From Hyphomicrobiaceae bacterium UBA7697 (GTDB lineage Bacteria > Pseudomonadota > Alphaproteobacteria > Rhizobiales > Methyloligellaceae): a stretch of DNA of 64,000 bases. Of this stretch, positions 16,324 to 24,857 are shown in pieces (within the stretch, counting starts at the first letter, position 1; each line of letters starts with the position of its first letter). The stretch spans positions 62,001 to 126,000 of the forward strand of contig DLGJ01000002.1 of NCBI GenBank assembly GCA_002482645.1, read 5' to 3'. A program made the translations under genes and the position numbers. The notes under the pieces were generated by a model. It was not told where the DNA came from, did no database searches, and was given only the letters and a program-made list of their open reading frames with translations.

Positions 16324-17390
16324 CCAACACACACAAAATCGACCGCACGGTCACCGGGAACTATTTCGAGGATTTCAAAGTCGGCGAGGAGATCGTCCAC
16401 GCCACGCCGAGGACCGTCACCGTCGGCGACGTGAGCGTCTACACCGCGCTCTATAGCGGCCGCTTCGCCGTGCAGTCGTCGGACGCGTTCGCGCAGAGCA
16501 TCGGCTATCCGCGCTCGCCCATCGACGACATCCTCGTGTTCCATTTCGTGATCGGAAAGACGGTGCCGGATGTCTCGCGCAACGCCATCGCCAATCTCGG
16601 CTACGCCGAGTTCCGCTTTCTCGCACCGGTCTATCCCGGCGACACCATCGCCTCGACCTCGGAGGTGATCGGCGTCAAGCAGAACTCGAGCGGCAAGAAC
16701 GGCACGGTCTATGTGCGCACCACGGGCCACAACCAGAACGGCGATGTGGTCCTGTCCTTCGCGCGCTGGGTCATGGTCGTGAAGCGCGATCTCGATCTGC
16801 CCGCGCCCGAAACCGTCATTCCGGAGCTCGACACAAGCGTCTCGCCCGACACGCTCGGCAAGGCGCTCCCGACGCTGAAACTCACGGTCTACGACTATGC
16901 GCTCGCCGGCTCCCCCCGCCGCTGGGAGGATTATGCGGTCGGCGACAAGATCGACCACGTGGATGGGCAGACCATCGAAGAGGCCGAACACCAGATGGCG
17001 ACGCGCCTCTACCAGAACACCGCCCGCGTGCATTTCAACCAGCACCGGGAGTCCCAGGAGCGCTTCGGCCGGCGTCTCGTCTATGGGGGGCACATCATCT
17101 CGATCGCACGCTCGCTCAGCTTCAACGGCCTCGCCAATGCCTTCCACGTGCTCGGCCTCAACGGCGCCCGTCACGCGGCGCCCTCCTTCGCGGGCGACAC
17201 CATCTATGCCTGGAGCGAGGTGCTCGACAAAGCCGAGCTCCCGGGCCGGTCCGACCTGGGCGCGCTGCGCCTGCGCACATTCGCGGTGAAGGACCGCAAT
17301 TGCGCGGATTTCCCCGGCGTGAAGGAGGACGGCTCGCTCGAAGACGGGGTCGTGCTCGACATGGACTATTGGGTGGCGCTGCCGCGCTAA
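16320..17390 (+). CDS. mch: mesaconyl-CoA hydratase (beta-methylmalyl-CoA dehydratase), MaoC type
   Basis: 356 aa double-hotdog enzyme of the ethylmalonyl-CoA pathway, hydrating mesaconyl-C1-CoA to beta-methylmalyl-CoA; in serine-cycle methylotrophs this regenerates glyoxylate from acetyl-CoA. The first half carries NYFEDFKVGEEIVHATPRTV and YTALYSGRFAVQSSDAFA; the second half has GSPRRWEDYAVGDKIDHVDG and the MaoC-type segment YGGHIISIA. These match the Rhodobacter/Methylobacterium enzyme as I remember it. It starts within the stop codon of the SMR gene. Confidence 0.9.
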   Translation: MTNTHKIDRTVTGNYFEDFKVGEEIVHATPRTVTVGDVSVYTALYSGRFAVQSSDAFAQSIGYPRSPIDDILVFHFVIGKTVPDVSRNAIANLGYAEFRFLAPVYPGDTIASTSEVIGVKQNSSGKNGTVYVRTTGHNQNGDVVLSFARWVMVVKRDLDLPAPETVIPELDTSVSPDTLGKALPTLKLTVYDYALAGSPRRWEDYAVGDKIDHVDGQTIEEAEHQMATRLYQNTARVHFNQHRESQERFGRRLVYGGHIISIARSLSFNGLANAFHVLGLNGARHAAPSFAGDTIYAWSEVLDKAELPGRSDLGALRLRTFAVKDRNCADFPGVKEDGSLEDGVVLDMDYWVALPR

Positions 17391-17522
17391 CCCTTCATGG
17401 CGAATTGCGGAACATTGGCTCGAACCGCGCTCCCGAAAGCGCGGCATCCGCGTTAAGGTGTTTGGTCTAACGTCTTCCCGAACCGATTTGCGCGGCCGGA
17501 CCGCATTGGAGGAATTGTACCG

Positions 17523-18074
17523 ATGACCCGTACACAATTCTGTTTCGCAAGTGCCCTTGTCTGTTCCGCAAGTGCCCTTGTCTGTTCCGCAAGTGCCCTT
17601 GCGGTCATGATCGCCTTGCCGGCGCCGGCCCAAGCGGACGATACGGCCACGGCGGCTCTCAAGAGCGCGGATGGTAAGGACGTGGGAACGGTCATGCTGA
17701 CGGCGGTGCCCACGGGAGTCCTTCTAGACGTCAATGTGACGAATCTCCCCGCAGGCACGCACGCCTTCCACATCCACGAAACCGGCCTATGCGAAGGGCC
17801 CGATTTCAAATCGGCGGGCGGCCACTACAACCCGGAAGAAGACAAGCATGGGCTGATGAATCCCGCCGGACCTCATGCCGGCGACATGCCCAACATCCAT
17901 GTCCCCGCGAACGGGCAGCTCCGCATCGAAGTGCTCAACCAGATGGTGAACCTCGATTCCCTCCTCGACGAGGAGGGAACGGCGATCGTCATCCATGAAG
18001 GACCGGACGACTACAAATCGGATCCCGCCGGCGACGCCGGTCCGCGTCTCGCTTGCGGCGTGATCGCGAAATAG
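17523..18074 (+). CDS. sodC: periplasmic Cu/Zn superoxide dismutase
   Basis: 183 aa exported SodC. Copper ligands are in HAFHIHETG and VIHEGPDDY, the bridging and zinc ligands in GGHYNP, KHGLMNP and PHAGDMPNI, and the disulfide cysteines in TGLCEG and LACGV, so the site is complete. The signal peptide (about 1-37) is unusual because it is built of three consecutive repeats of a seven-residue unit (CFASALV, CSASALV, CSASALA) encoded by a 21-bp DNA repeat. GGAGG at 17508-17512 precedes the ATG. Confidence 0.94.
   Translation: MTRTQFCFASALVCSASALVCSASALAVMIALPAPAQADDTATAALKSADGKDVGTVMLTAVPTGVLLDVNVTNLPAGTHAFHIHETGLCEGPDFKSAGGHYNPEEDKHGLMNPAGPHAGDMPNIHVPANGQLRIEVLNQMVNLDSLLDEEGTAIVIHEGPDDYKSDPAGDAGPRLACGVIAK
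17540..17602 (+). repeat. three tandem 21-bp repeats inside the sodC signal peptide
   Basis: Units at 17540-17560, 17561-17581 and 17582-17602 differ by one base each at most two positions. Because 21 is a multiple of three, gain or loss of units lengthens or shortens the hydrophobic core of the signal peptide without changing frame. Confidence 0.92.
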
Positions 18075-18172
18075 GCACGCGTCCGGTTCGAAAGCCTTAA
18101 CGTAAACCTTCTGTAAAAGTTTCCGGTTGCATTCTAGCCCCTGGAGTTCTTGCAACTTTGGGGGAGTTGCCC

Positions 18173-18328
18173 ATGGCTTGGGACGGTCCGTACGACGGCA
18201 CGATGGGCGGTGTGGCCTATATCGTTGGCTCGCATGTCTGGGAATCTTTGGACGGCGGCCAGACATGGATCATGTCGAAATTCGCCGACGACGCAGAATC
18301 GTGCTACGAAATCGCTAAACCCGCCTAA
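18173..18328 (+). CDS. possible 51-residue small protein
   Basis: Open frame starting MAWDGPYDGTMGGVAYIVGS and ending in AKPA, with three Trp in 51 residues and an acidic second half. A GGGGGAG Shine-Dalgarno lies at 18160-18166, six bases before the ATG. No family recognised. It is isolated between sodC and sdhC. Supporting points are the ribosome binding site and balanced composition; absence of a homology test keeps confidence moderate. Confidence 0.45.
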   Translation: MAWDGPYDGTMGGVAYIVGSHVWESLDGGQTWIMSKFADDAESCYEIAKPA

Positions 18329-18473
18329 CAGATTGATTTTGCTTTTGAAATTTAGCGCCCGTCGCGCCCCTCCCGCCTCCAGACGCCTCTACCGCAAAAT
18401 TGTGCGCCGCGATTGCCCCTGCCTTCTCTCTGCGTTATGAGAAGATTGAACTGGGCAACACACATAAACACCA

Positions 18474-18878
18474 ATGACAAATAAGCTTGAGGCGGAGCGG
18501 CCTCTTTCTCCGCATCTGCAGATTTACCGGCCGATGCTGACGATGATGATGTCTATTGCGCATCGCATCACCGGCGCGAGCTTGGCGATCGGGTTCGCGC
18601 TTCTCGCCTGGTGGCTGGTGGCCGTCAGCATGGGACCGGAGCACTACGAGTGCGTGCAAAGCTTCTTCGGAAGTTTCATCGGCCGCGCCCTGCTCTTCGC
18701 CTTCACGTGGGCACTGATCCACCACATGCTCGGCGGCATCCGCCACCTCATCTGGGACACGGGAACGGGGCTCGACAAGGGGACCATTGAGGTCTTCGCG
18801 TGGGCAACCATCATCGGTTCGATCCTGCTCACCGTGCTGGTCTGGGTCATCGGCTACCACCGGATGGGAGGGCTCTAG
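18474..18878 (+). CDS. sdhC: succinate dehydrogenase cytochrome b556 subunit
   Basis: 134 aa membrane anchor of complex II with three helices. Family motifs RPLSPHLQIYRP and SIAHRITGASLA are present, and a haem b ligand lies in the HHMLGGIRHLIWD segment. First gene of sdhCDAB; sdhD begins two bases after its stop. Confidence 0.95.
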   Translation: MTNKLEAERPLSPHLQIYRPMLTMMMSIAHRITGASLAIGFALLAWWLVAVSMGPEHYECVQSFFGSFIGRALLFAFTWALIHHMLGGIRHLIWDTGTGLDKGTIEVFAWATIIGSILLTVLVWVIGYHRMGGL

Positions 18879-18880
18879 CC

Positions 18881-19255
18881 GTGGCGACACCGCTCAAGCG
18901 CATCCGCGGCCTCGGCGCCGCCCATCACGGGACCGAGACCTTTTGGCGCCAGCGCCTGACGGCCGTGGCGAACGTGCCGCTCGTCATCTTCCTGATCTGG
19001 TTCGTCGTCAGCCATGCCGGCGCGAGCTACGACAAGGTCCGCGAGTGTCTGGCCAATCCCGTCGTCGCCGTGCTGATGCTGGCTCTGATCTGGTCCGCCG
19101 CGATCCATATGCGGATTGGCCTGCGCGAGATTATCGAGGATTACGTGCACACCAAAATGTGCAAGACCGTCTCGCTCATGGCCGTGACCTTCTTCGCCGC
19201 GCTGGTCGGACTTGCCTCGACCCTCGCCATTTTGAAAATCAGTTTCGGAAGCTGA
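18881..19255 (+). CDS. sdhD: succinate dehydrogenase membrane anchor subunit
   Basis: 124 aa, three hydrophobic helices, with the family segment HMRIGLREIIEDYVHTK. It begins with GTG (18881) two bases after sdhC; a longer frame to 18800 lies within sdhC and is not used. With SdhC it holds the quinone site and haem. Confidence 0.93.
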   Translation: MATPLKRIRGLGAAHHGTETFWRQRLTAVANVPLVIFLIWFVVSHAGASYDKVRECLANPVVAVLMLALIWSAAIHMRIGLREIIEDYVHTKMCKTVSLMAVTFFAALVGLASTLAILKISFGS

Positions 19256-19261
19256 CGCGGT

Positions 19262-21103
19262 ATGCCTCAAGACGCCACGCCCAATACGCCGCACAACGCC
19301 GTCAACGTGAACGGCCGTGCCTATGAAATCACCGACCACGCCTATGACGTCATCGTCGTCGGCGCGGGCGGCTCCGGTCTTCGCGCCGTGGTCGGCGCCA
19401 GCGAGGCGGGCCTCCGCACCGCCTGTATTTCCAAGGTGTTCCCCACCCGCTCGCATACGGTCGCTGCCCAGGGCGGCATCGCCGCGGCGCTCGGCAATAT
19501 GGGACCGGACGATTGGCGCTGGCACATGTACGACACCGTAAAAGGGTCGGACTGGCTCGGCGACCAGGACTCCATCGAATATCTCTGCCGCAACGCGCCC
19601 GAAGCCGTCTACGAGCTGGAGCATTGGGGCGTTCCCTTCTCCCGCACCGACGACGGCAAGATCTTTCAGCGTGCCTTCGGCGGCATGACGACCGACTTCG
19701 GCAAGGGTCAGGCCCGGCGCACCTGCGCGGCCGCCGACCGCACCGGCCACGCGCTGCTGCACACGATGTACGGCCAGGCCCTGCGTCAGTCGGCAGAGTT
19801 CTTCATCGAGTATTTCGCCATCGACCTCATCATGGACGACGAAGGCCGCTGCCGTGGCGTCGTCGCCATCAACATGGCCGACGGCTCGATCCACCGCTTT
19901 CGCGGCCATCAGACGATCCTCGCCACGGGCGGCTATGGCCGCGCCTATTTCTCCTGCACCTCGGCCCATATCTGCACCGGCGACGGCAACGGCATGGTGC
20001 TGCGCGCGGGGCTCCCCTTGCAGGACATGGAGTTCGTGCAGTTCCATCCGACCGGCGTCTATGGCGCGGGCGTGCTGATCACCGAAGGCGCGCGCGGCGA
20101 AGGCGGCTTTTTGAGGAACTCGGAAGGCGAGAAGTTCATGGAGCGCTACGCGCCCTCCGCCAAGGACCTCGCCTCGCGCGATGTGGTCTCGCGCGCGATC
20201 ACCATCGAGATCCGCGAAGGCCGGGGGCACGGTCCCGACAAGGAATATATGCATCTGCATCTGGACCATCTGGATCCGGCCTTGATCGACGAGCGTCTGC
20301 CGGGCATTTCCGACCTCGCCCGCATTTTCGGCGGCGTCGACGCGCGGAAAGAGCCGATCAAGGTCATTCCCACCTGCCACTACAACATGGGTGGCATCCC
20401 CACCAACATGCATGGCGAAGTGATCTCGCCGAAGAACGGCGACGCCGACGCCATCGTGCCGGGCCTCATGGCCCTTGGCGAGGCCGCCTGCGTGTCGGTC
20501 CACGGCGCCAACCGTCTCGGCTCGAACTCGCTGATCGACCTGGTCGTGTTCGGCCGCGCCGCCGGGCTTCGCTGCGCCGAAATTCTGACGAAGGGCGCCG
20601 CCATTCCGGAATTGCCGAAGGGCGCGGGCGAGGAGGCGATAGCGCGCCTCGACCGGTTCCGCTACGCCGATGGCGGCACGCCGACCGCCGAGCTGCGCCT
20701 TGCCATGCAGAAGACCATGCAGCGCGACTGCTCGGTGTTCCGCACCAAGGAAGTGCTCGAAGAGGGCGTGAAGAACATCAAGAAGGTCTGGGACGACGCG
20801 GCCGACATCAAGGTCACCGACCGGTCGCTGATCTGGAACACCGACCTGATCGAGACGCTCGAATTCGACAATCTCATCAGCCAAGCGGCCGTGACCGTCC
20901 AGGGTGCTCTGGCGCGCGAGGAGTCCCGCGGGGCGCACGCGCGCGAGGACTTCCCCAAGCGCGACGACACCAACTGGATGAAGCACACGCTGTCTTATGC
21001 GGACTACGGCAAGCACACGGTGAAGCTGGACTTCCGTCCGGTACACACATTCACGCTCTCGAACGAGGTTTCCTACATCGAGCCGAAAGAGCGGGTTTAC
21101 TAG
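19262..21103 (+). CDS. sdhA: succinate dehydrogenase flavoprotein subunit
   Basis: 613 aa FAD-containing catalytic subunit of complex II. The Rossmann FAD motif is VGAGGSGLRAVVGASEAGL; the flavin-attachment His lies in RSHTVAAQGGIAAALGN; HGANRLGSNSLIDLVVFGR is near the active site. Oxidises succinate to fumarate in the TCA cycle. Six bases after sdhD. Confidence 0.97.
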   Translation: MPQDATPNTPHNAVNVNGRAYEITDHAYDVIVVGAGGSGLRAVVGASEAGLRTACISKVFPTRSHTVAAQGGIAAALGNMGPDDWRWHMYDTVKGSDWLGDQDSIEYLCRNAPEAVYELEHWGVPFSRTDDGKIFQRAFGGMTTDFGKGQARRTCAAADRTGHALLHTMYGQALRQSAEFFIEYFAIDLIMDDEGRCRGVVAINMADGSIHRFRGHQTILATGGYGRAYFSCTSAHICTGDGNGMVLRAGLPLQDMEFVQFHPTGVYGAGVLITEGARGEGGFLRNSEGEKFMERYAPSAKDLASRDVVSRAITIEIREGRGHGPDKEYMHLHLDHLDPALIDERLPGISDLARIFGGVDARKEPIKVIPTCHYNMGGIPTNMHGEVISPKNGDADAIVPGLMALGEAACVSVHGANRLGSNSLIDLVVFGRAAGLRCAEILTKGAAIPELPKGAGEEAIARLDRFRYADGGTPTAELRLAMQKTMQRDCSVFRTKEVLEEGVKNIKKVWDDAADIKVTDRSLIWNTDLIETLEFDNLISQAAVTVQGALAREESRGAHAREDFPKRDDTNWMKHTLSYADYGKHTVKLDFRPVHTFTLSNEVSYIEPKERVY

Positions 21104-21168
21104 GAACGCGAGGCAAGGCGCGGATCAGACCGGGACGAACCCGGCGGGCGCAAAGGGGTTAGGTTGAG

Positions 21169-21957
21169 ATGGTCCAATTCACACTTCCCAGGAATTCGAA
21201 GATCACGAAGGGCAAGGCGTGGAACCCTCCCGCCAAGGGCGCCGAACCCGGACGCTGGCGCGAATACCGCATCTATCGCTACGACCCCGAGACGGGCGAG
21301 AACCCGCGCGTGGACACCTATTGGGTGGACATGAACGAATGCGGGCCGATGATCCTGGACGCGCTGCTCTGGATCAAAAACAAGATCGACCCGACACTGA
21401 CGTTCCGCCGCTCCTGCCGCGAAGGCGTGTGCGGCTCCTGCTCGATGAATATCGACGGGACCAACACGCTGGCCTGCACCATGCACGCCGAGGAAGCCAG
21501 GGGCGCGGCCATCGCCGTCTATCCGTTGCCGCATATGCCGGTGATCAAGGACCTCGTTCCGGACATGACGCAATTCTATGCGCAGCACCGAGAGATCGAG
21601 CCTTGGCTCAAGACCGACAGCCCGACGCCGCAGAAGGAATGGCGGCAAAGCCACGAAGACCGCGAGAAGCTCGACGGGCTCTACGAGTGCATTCTATGCG
21701 CCTGCTGCTCGACCGCCTGCCCGTCCTATTGGTGGAACGGCGACCGCTATCTCGGCCCGGCCATTCTGCTGCAGGCCAATCGCTGGGTGGAGGATTCCCG
21801 CGACGAGCGCACCGGCGAGCGTCTCGACGATCTGGAAGATCCCTTCCGGCTCTATCGCTGCCACACCATCCTGAACTGCACCAAAGCGTGCCCCAAGGGA
21901 CTGAACCCCGCCGCGGCCATCGCCAATTTGAAGCGGAAGATGGTGGAGCGCACATAG
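21169..21957 (+). CDS. sdhB: succinate dehydrogenase iron-sulfur subunit
   Basis: 262 aa. The [2Fe-2S] cluster site is CREGVCGSCSMNIDG with a downstream Cys in LACT; the [4Fe-4S] and [3Fe-4S] cysteines are in CILCACCSTACPSYWW and CHTILNCTKACPKGLNP. Passes electrons from SdhA to quinone. Last gene of the operon, followed by a terminator. Confidence 0.97.
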   Translation: MVQFTLPRNSKITKGKAWNPPAKGAEPGRWREYRIYRYDPETGENPRVDTYWVDMNECGPMILDALLWIKNKIDPTLTFRRSCREGVCGSCSMNIDGTNTLACTMHAEEARGAAIAVYPLPHMPVIKDLVPDMTQFYAQHREIEPWLKTDSPTPQKEWRQSHEDREKLDGLYECILCACCSTACPSYWWNGDRYLGPAILLQANRWVEDSRDERTGERLDDLEDPFRLYRCHTILNCTKACPKGLNPAAAIANLKRKMVERT

Positions 21958-21984
21958 AGCGCCCTTGAACGTTCCAAGCTTTCG

Positions 21985-22012
21985 AAAGCCCGGCCTCCGT
22001 GCCGGGCTTTTT
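21985..22012 (+). terminator. Rho-independent terminator after sdhB
   Basis: Perfect 10-bp stem AAAGCCCGGC (21985-21994) / GCCGGGCTTT (22001-22010), loop CTCCGT, then further T residues. The stem begins and ends in A/T runs, so it may also serve the convergent gene at 22016. Confidence 0.9.
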
Positions 22013-22015
22013 GGT

Positions 22016-22492
22016 CTAGCGCTGGCAGCGCGGCAGCGAGAACACGCAAGTCGGCGGCACCTCCCGCTTCAACTTTTCGGCTTTCTCGGGGTCCTTCTCG
22101 GCCTGCCAGGCATAGGGGCTGCGGCCGTCCTTATGGGCATAGTTGACCCGGACCAGCGTCCCGCCCTCGAAGGTTAGGCTCGCGGTGCAGGTCGCGTCTT
22201 TCGGCGTGCCGCCGGGTACGGGGCCCGCGCCCTTGTAGTGATAGATCAGCGTCTCGGCCCCGCCGCTCGCCGGAATGCGCGAACGCGGCTGGCCTGCGCA
22301 GCCGATGACCTGCTGCTTGCTCATGCCGATATAGGGCTTGCCGTAGTCGACCCGCGTCAGATCCTTGTAGGCCTGTTCGGGGCCGGAGAGGCCGCCGGCG
22401 CAGGCAGTCAGAAGGCAAGCGAGCCCCGCCGCCGCGAACACCGCGCCAATGGGGCGGACCGGCCATTGTTCCCCTCTTGCGTGCAAGCCCAT
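22016..22492 (-). CDS. putative lipoprotein of unknown function
   Basis: 158 aa with a lipobox (ACLLTACAGG) after a hydrophobic segment, so it should be lipidated at about residue 31. The mature part contains IGMSKQQVIGCAGQPRSRI, a pattern like the SmpA/OmlA-type fold in which a short helix and strands follow a G-M-S/T motif. Function unknown. Convergent with sdhB. Confidence 0.72.
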   Translation of the reverse strand: MGLHARGEQWPVRPIGAVFAAAGLACLLTACAGGLSGPEQAYKDLTRVDYGKPYIGMSKQQVIGCAGQPRSRIPASGGAETLIYHYKGAGPVPGGTPKDATCTASLTFEGGTLVRVNYAHKDGRSPYAWQAEKDPEKAEKLKREVPPTCVFSLPRCQR

Positions 22493-22644
22493 TCCTTCTC
22501 ATAAGCCCCCGCACGCCCTAGCGCCAGATTGCGGGCGCTTTGGGGCAGGTGCGACAACGTTCGCCGCCGCGGATGAAGCGCCCTCCCAATTTATCGGAGC
22601 GGAAAACCGCTGCTCCGGGCACGCGAACGCGCTAACGTGTAAGG

Positions 22645-23148
22645 ATGATTTCGAGAGTGACAAGGCGATCCATCGCCGGCCTCGGCACCGCGTTCCTCAT
22701 GGTACTGACCGCCCCGGCCCTTCAGGCCCGGGAGCCCGGCGCGCCGCCGAAGGTCGCGGCCCAGCATATCGAAACCAAACCGCTCGCGGGCGAACCGGGC
22801 AAGGAGATCGACATCCAGGTCTACACCTTCCCGCCGCGTAGCGCGGTGCCATGGCACATCCATAAGGACGCGGTGGAGATCGAGTACGGCCTCGCCGGCA
22901 CGCTCATGATCGAAGAGCAAGGCAAGCCGCCCTATGCGCTCGAAGCGGGAAAGACCAATATCCTCGCTCCCAACGTGGTGCATCGCGGGTGGAACCCCAG
23001 CGCCACGGACCCGGTGAAGATTTACGTCGTGCGCATCAAGCCGGCGGGGGCACCGCTCGCAACCCTGGTCGATGGGCCCAAGGAAGCCTCGAACGCGCCG
23101 GACGCAAGTGCCTATCCGGAAGAGGAAAAGCCGAACGCGGCGCCTTGA
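22645..23148 (+). CDS. exported cupin-domain protein
   Basis: 167 aa; signal peptide MISRVTRRSIAGLGTAFLMV to about residue 28. The cupin barrel has metal-binding motif 1 around PWHIHKDAVEIEYGLAGTL (His, His, Glu) and motif 2 around NVVHRGWNPSA. Could be a small-molecule binding or dioxygenase-like protein in the periplasm; substrate unknown. Ends in a disordered Pro/Glu/Lys tail. Confidence 0.8.
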   Translation: MISRVTRRSIAGLGTAFLMVLTAPALQAREPGAPPKVAAQHIETKPLAGEPGKEIDIQVYTFPPRSAVPWHIHKDAVEIEYGLAGTLMIEEQGKPPYALEAGKTNILAPNVVHRGWNPSATDPVKIYVVRIKPAGAPLATLVDGPKEASNAPDASAYPEEEKPNAAP

Positions 23149-23158
23149 TTGCCCGCCC

Positions 23159-23662
23159 CTAATTCGGCTCGCCGCTGCGCTTGAGCAGGGCATAGAGCCC
23201 CGCCGACCAGGCGAAGGCAACGACGATCCAATAGAAAATCTTGGCGGGTGTGCCCAAATGCATGCCGAGCGCCGAGCCCTCGAACGTGCCGAACCCCGCA
23301 ATCACCGTGTAGAAGGCGGCGAAGGCGAGAACGAAAGCCGTGGCATAGCGCGGACGGAAGAAACCGATCAGGGTTCCGGCCAGTCCCCAGCCGAAATTGA
23401 CTGCGGCCTGGAGCGGGTTCAGCCGGAAACCGGGCGGGAAGCTGTTGGGATCGGTGTTGAAGCCGTACACCGCGTAGGACACGAGCATGATCCCGCCGAG
23501 GGCCAGAAAATAGCTGGCGCATCGCGCCGCCCAGACCACGAGCGGCAGGGGCGGGATTCGGTCGAGCTCCTCGTCGGTCGGCATCGGCCGCTCGTCGCCC
23601 TTGCCAGGGCCCGAGCTGGAGCCGGAACCGCTCTCGGCTGGTTGGTCCCCAGTCATCGCCAC
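23159..23662 (-). CDS. integral membrane protein of unknown function
   Basis: 167 aa with a Gly/Ser-rich disordered N-terminus, then four predicted membrane helices between about residues 40 and 160. No motif recognised. It converges with the cupin gene with ten bases between stops. Confidence 0.6.
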   Translation of the reverse strand: MAMTGDQPAESGSGSSSGPGKGDERPMPTDEELDRIPPLPLVVWAARCASYFLALGGIMLVSYAVYGFNTDPNSFPPGFRLNPLQAAVNFGWGLAGTLIGFFRPRYATAFVLAFAAFYTVIAGFGTFEGSALGMHLGTPAKIFYWIVVAFAWSAGLYALLKRSGEPN

Positions 23663-23846
23663 TCCAGGATTTGCCTCCGAGGGCCCAGACTACAGCCTAA
23701 CGGGTCCCCCTGCGAACCAAAGATGCGCCCGGCTTACATCCGAACCTTGCGCCGCAGCACGATTGCATTTAACCACAAAAGACATCGCGGCGACTGGAAC
23801 AAGCCATTGCGCGGCGGCTTAGTACGAATCTTTGGGAGGGAACGTC

Positions 23847-24815
23847 ATGGCGCGGAATAAAATTGCGTTGATCGGTGCTGGCCAGATCGGAGGCACGCTT
23901 GCTCACCTTGCCGGCATACGCGAGCTTGGCGAAGTCGTCCTGTTCGACGTCGTGGACGGCGTCCCGCAAGGCAAGGCGCTCGATCTTTCCCAGTCCGCGC
24001 CCGTCGAAGGCTACGCCCCGAAGTTCAAGGGCGCCAACGAATATGCCGACATCAAGGACGCCGACGTGGTGATCGTCACCGCGGGCGTTCCCCGCAAGCC
24101 CGGCATGAGCCGCGACGATCTCATCGAAATCAACCTCAAGGTCATGGAGCAGGTCGGCGCGGGGCTGCGCAAATACGCGCCCGAAGCCTTCGTGATCTGC
24201 GTGACCAACCCGCTCGACGCCATGGTGTGGGCGCTGCAGAAGACCTCCGGCCTACCCCGCAACAAGGTGGTCGGCATGGCCGGCGTGCTGGACAGCGCCC
24301 GGTTCCGCTACTTCCTCGCCGAAGAGTTCGACGTGAGCCCGCAGGACATCCACACGATGGTCCTCGGCGGCCATGGCGACACGATGGTGCCGCTGATCCG
24401 TTATTCGTCGGTGGCGGGTATCCCCCTTGCCGATTTGGTCAAGATGCGCTGGATCACCCAGAAGCGCCTGGACGAGATCGTCCAGCGCACCCGCGACGGC
24501 GGCGCCGAGATCGTCGGCCTGTTGAAGACCGGCTCGGCCTTCTACGCACCGGCCGCGGCCGCGCTCGACATGGCGGAGTCCTATCTCAAGGACAAGAAAC
24601 GCGTGGTTCCCGCCGCCGCCTATCTCAACGGCGAATATGGCGTGAAGGGCATCTATGCCGGCGTTCCCGTCATTATCAGCTCGAAGGGTGTCGAGCGCGT
24701 GATCGAGCTCGACCTGACATCCGCCGAGAAGGATGCGCTCATGCACTCCGTTCAGTCGGTGAAATCCCTCGTCGAGATCTGCCAGCGCATCGCCCCCAAT
24801 CTCGCGGCGTCGTAG
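23847..24815 (+). CDS. mdh: malate dehydrogenase
   Basis: 322 aa LDH-like NAD-dependent malate dehydrogenase. NAD motif GAGQIGGTLAHLAG; catalytic His in VLGGHGDTMVPL; substrate-binding Arg in RKPGMSRDDL. ATG 23847 follows GGGAGGGAA; the frame extends five codons further upstream. First gene of the rightward mdh-suc block, 42 bases before sucC. Confidence 0.97.
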   Translation: MARNKIALIGAGQIGGTLAHLAGIRELGEVVLFDVVDGVPQGKALDLSQSAPVEGYAPKFKGANEYADIKDADVVIVTAGVPRKPGMSRDDLIEINLKVMEQVGAGLRKYAPEAFVICVTNPLDAMVWALQKTSGLPRNKVVGMAGVLDSARFRYFLAEEFDVSPQDIHTMVLGGHGDTMVPLIRYSSVAGIPLADLVKMRWITQKRLDEIVQRTRDGGAEIVGLLKTGSAFYAPAAAALDMAESYLKDKKRVVPAAAYLNGEYGVKGIYAGVPVIISSKGVERVIELDLTSAEKDALMHSVQSVKSLVEICQRIAPNLAAS

Positions 24816-24857
24816 GAACCGAGGCCGTCGCTTAAGAAGGGTCCGGAGAGTTTTCTC

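Noticed and set aside
18875..21046. 723-codon open frame antisense to sdhD/sdhA
   Set aside because: High-GC codon bias keeps the opposite strand open; the product is His/Arg/Val-rich with no motif, and the plus strand is an unmistakable sdhA.
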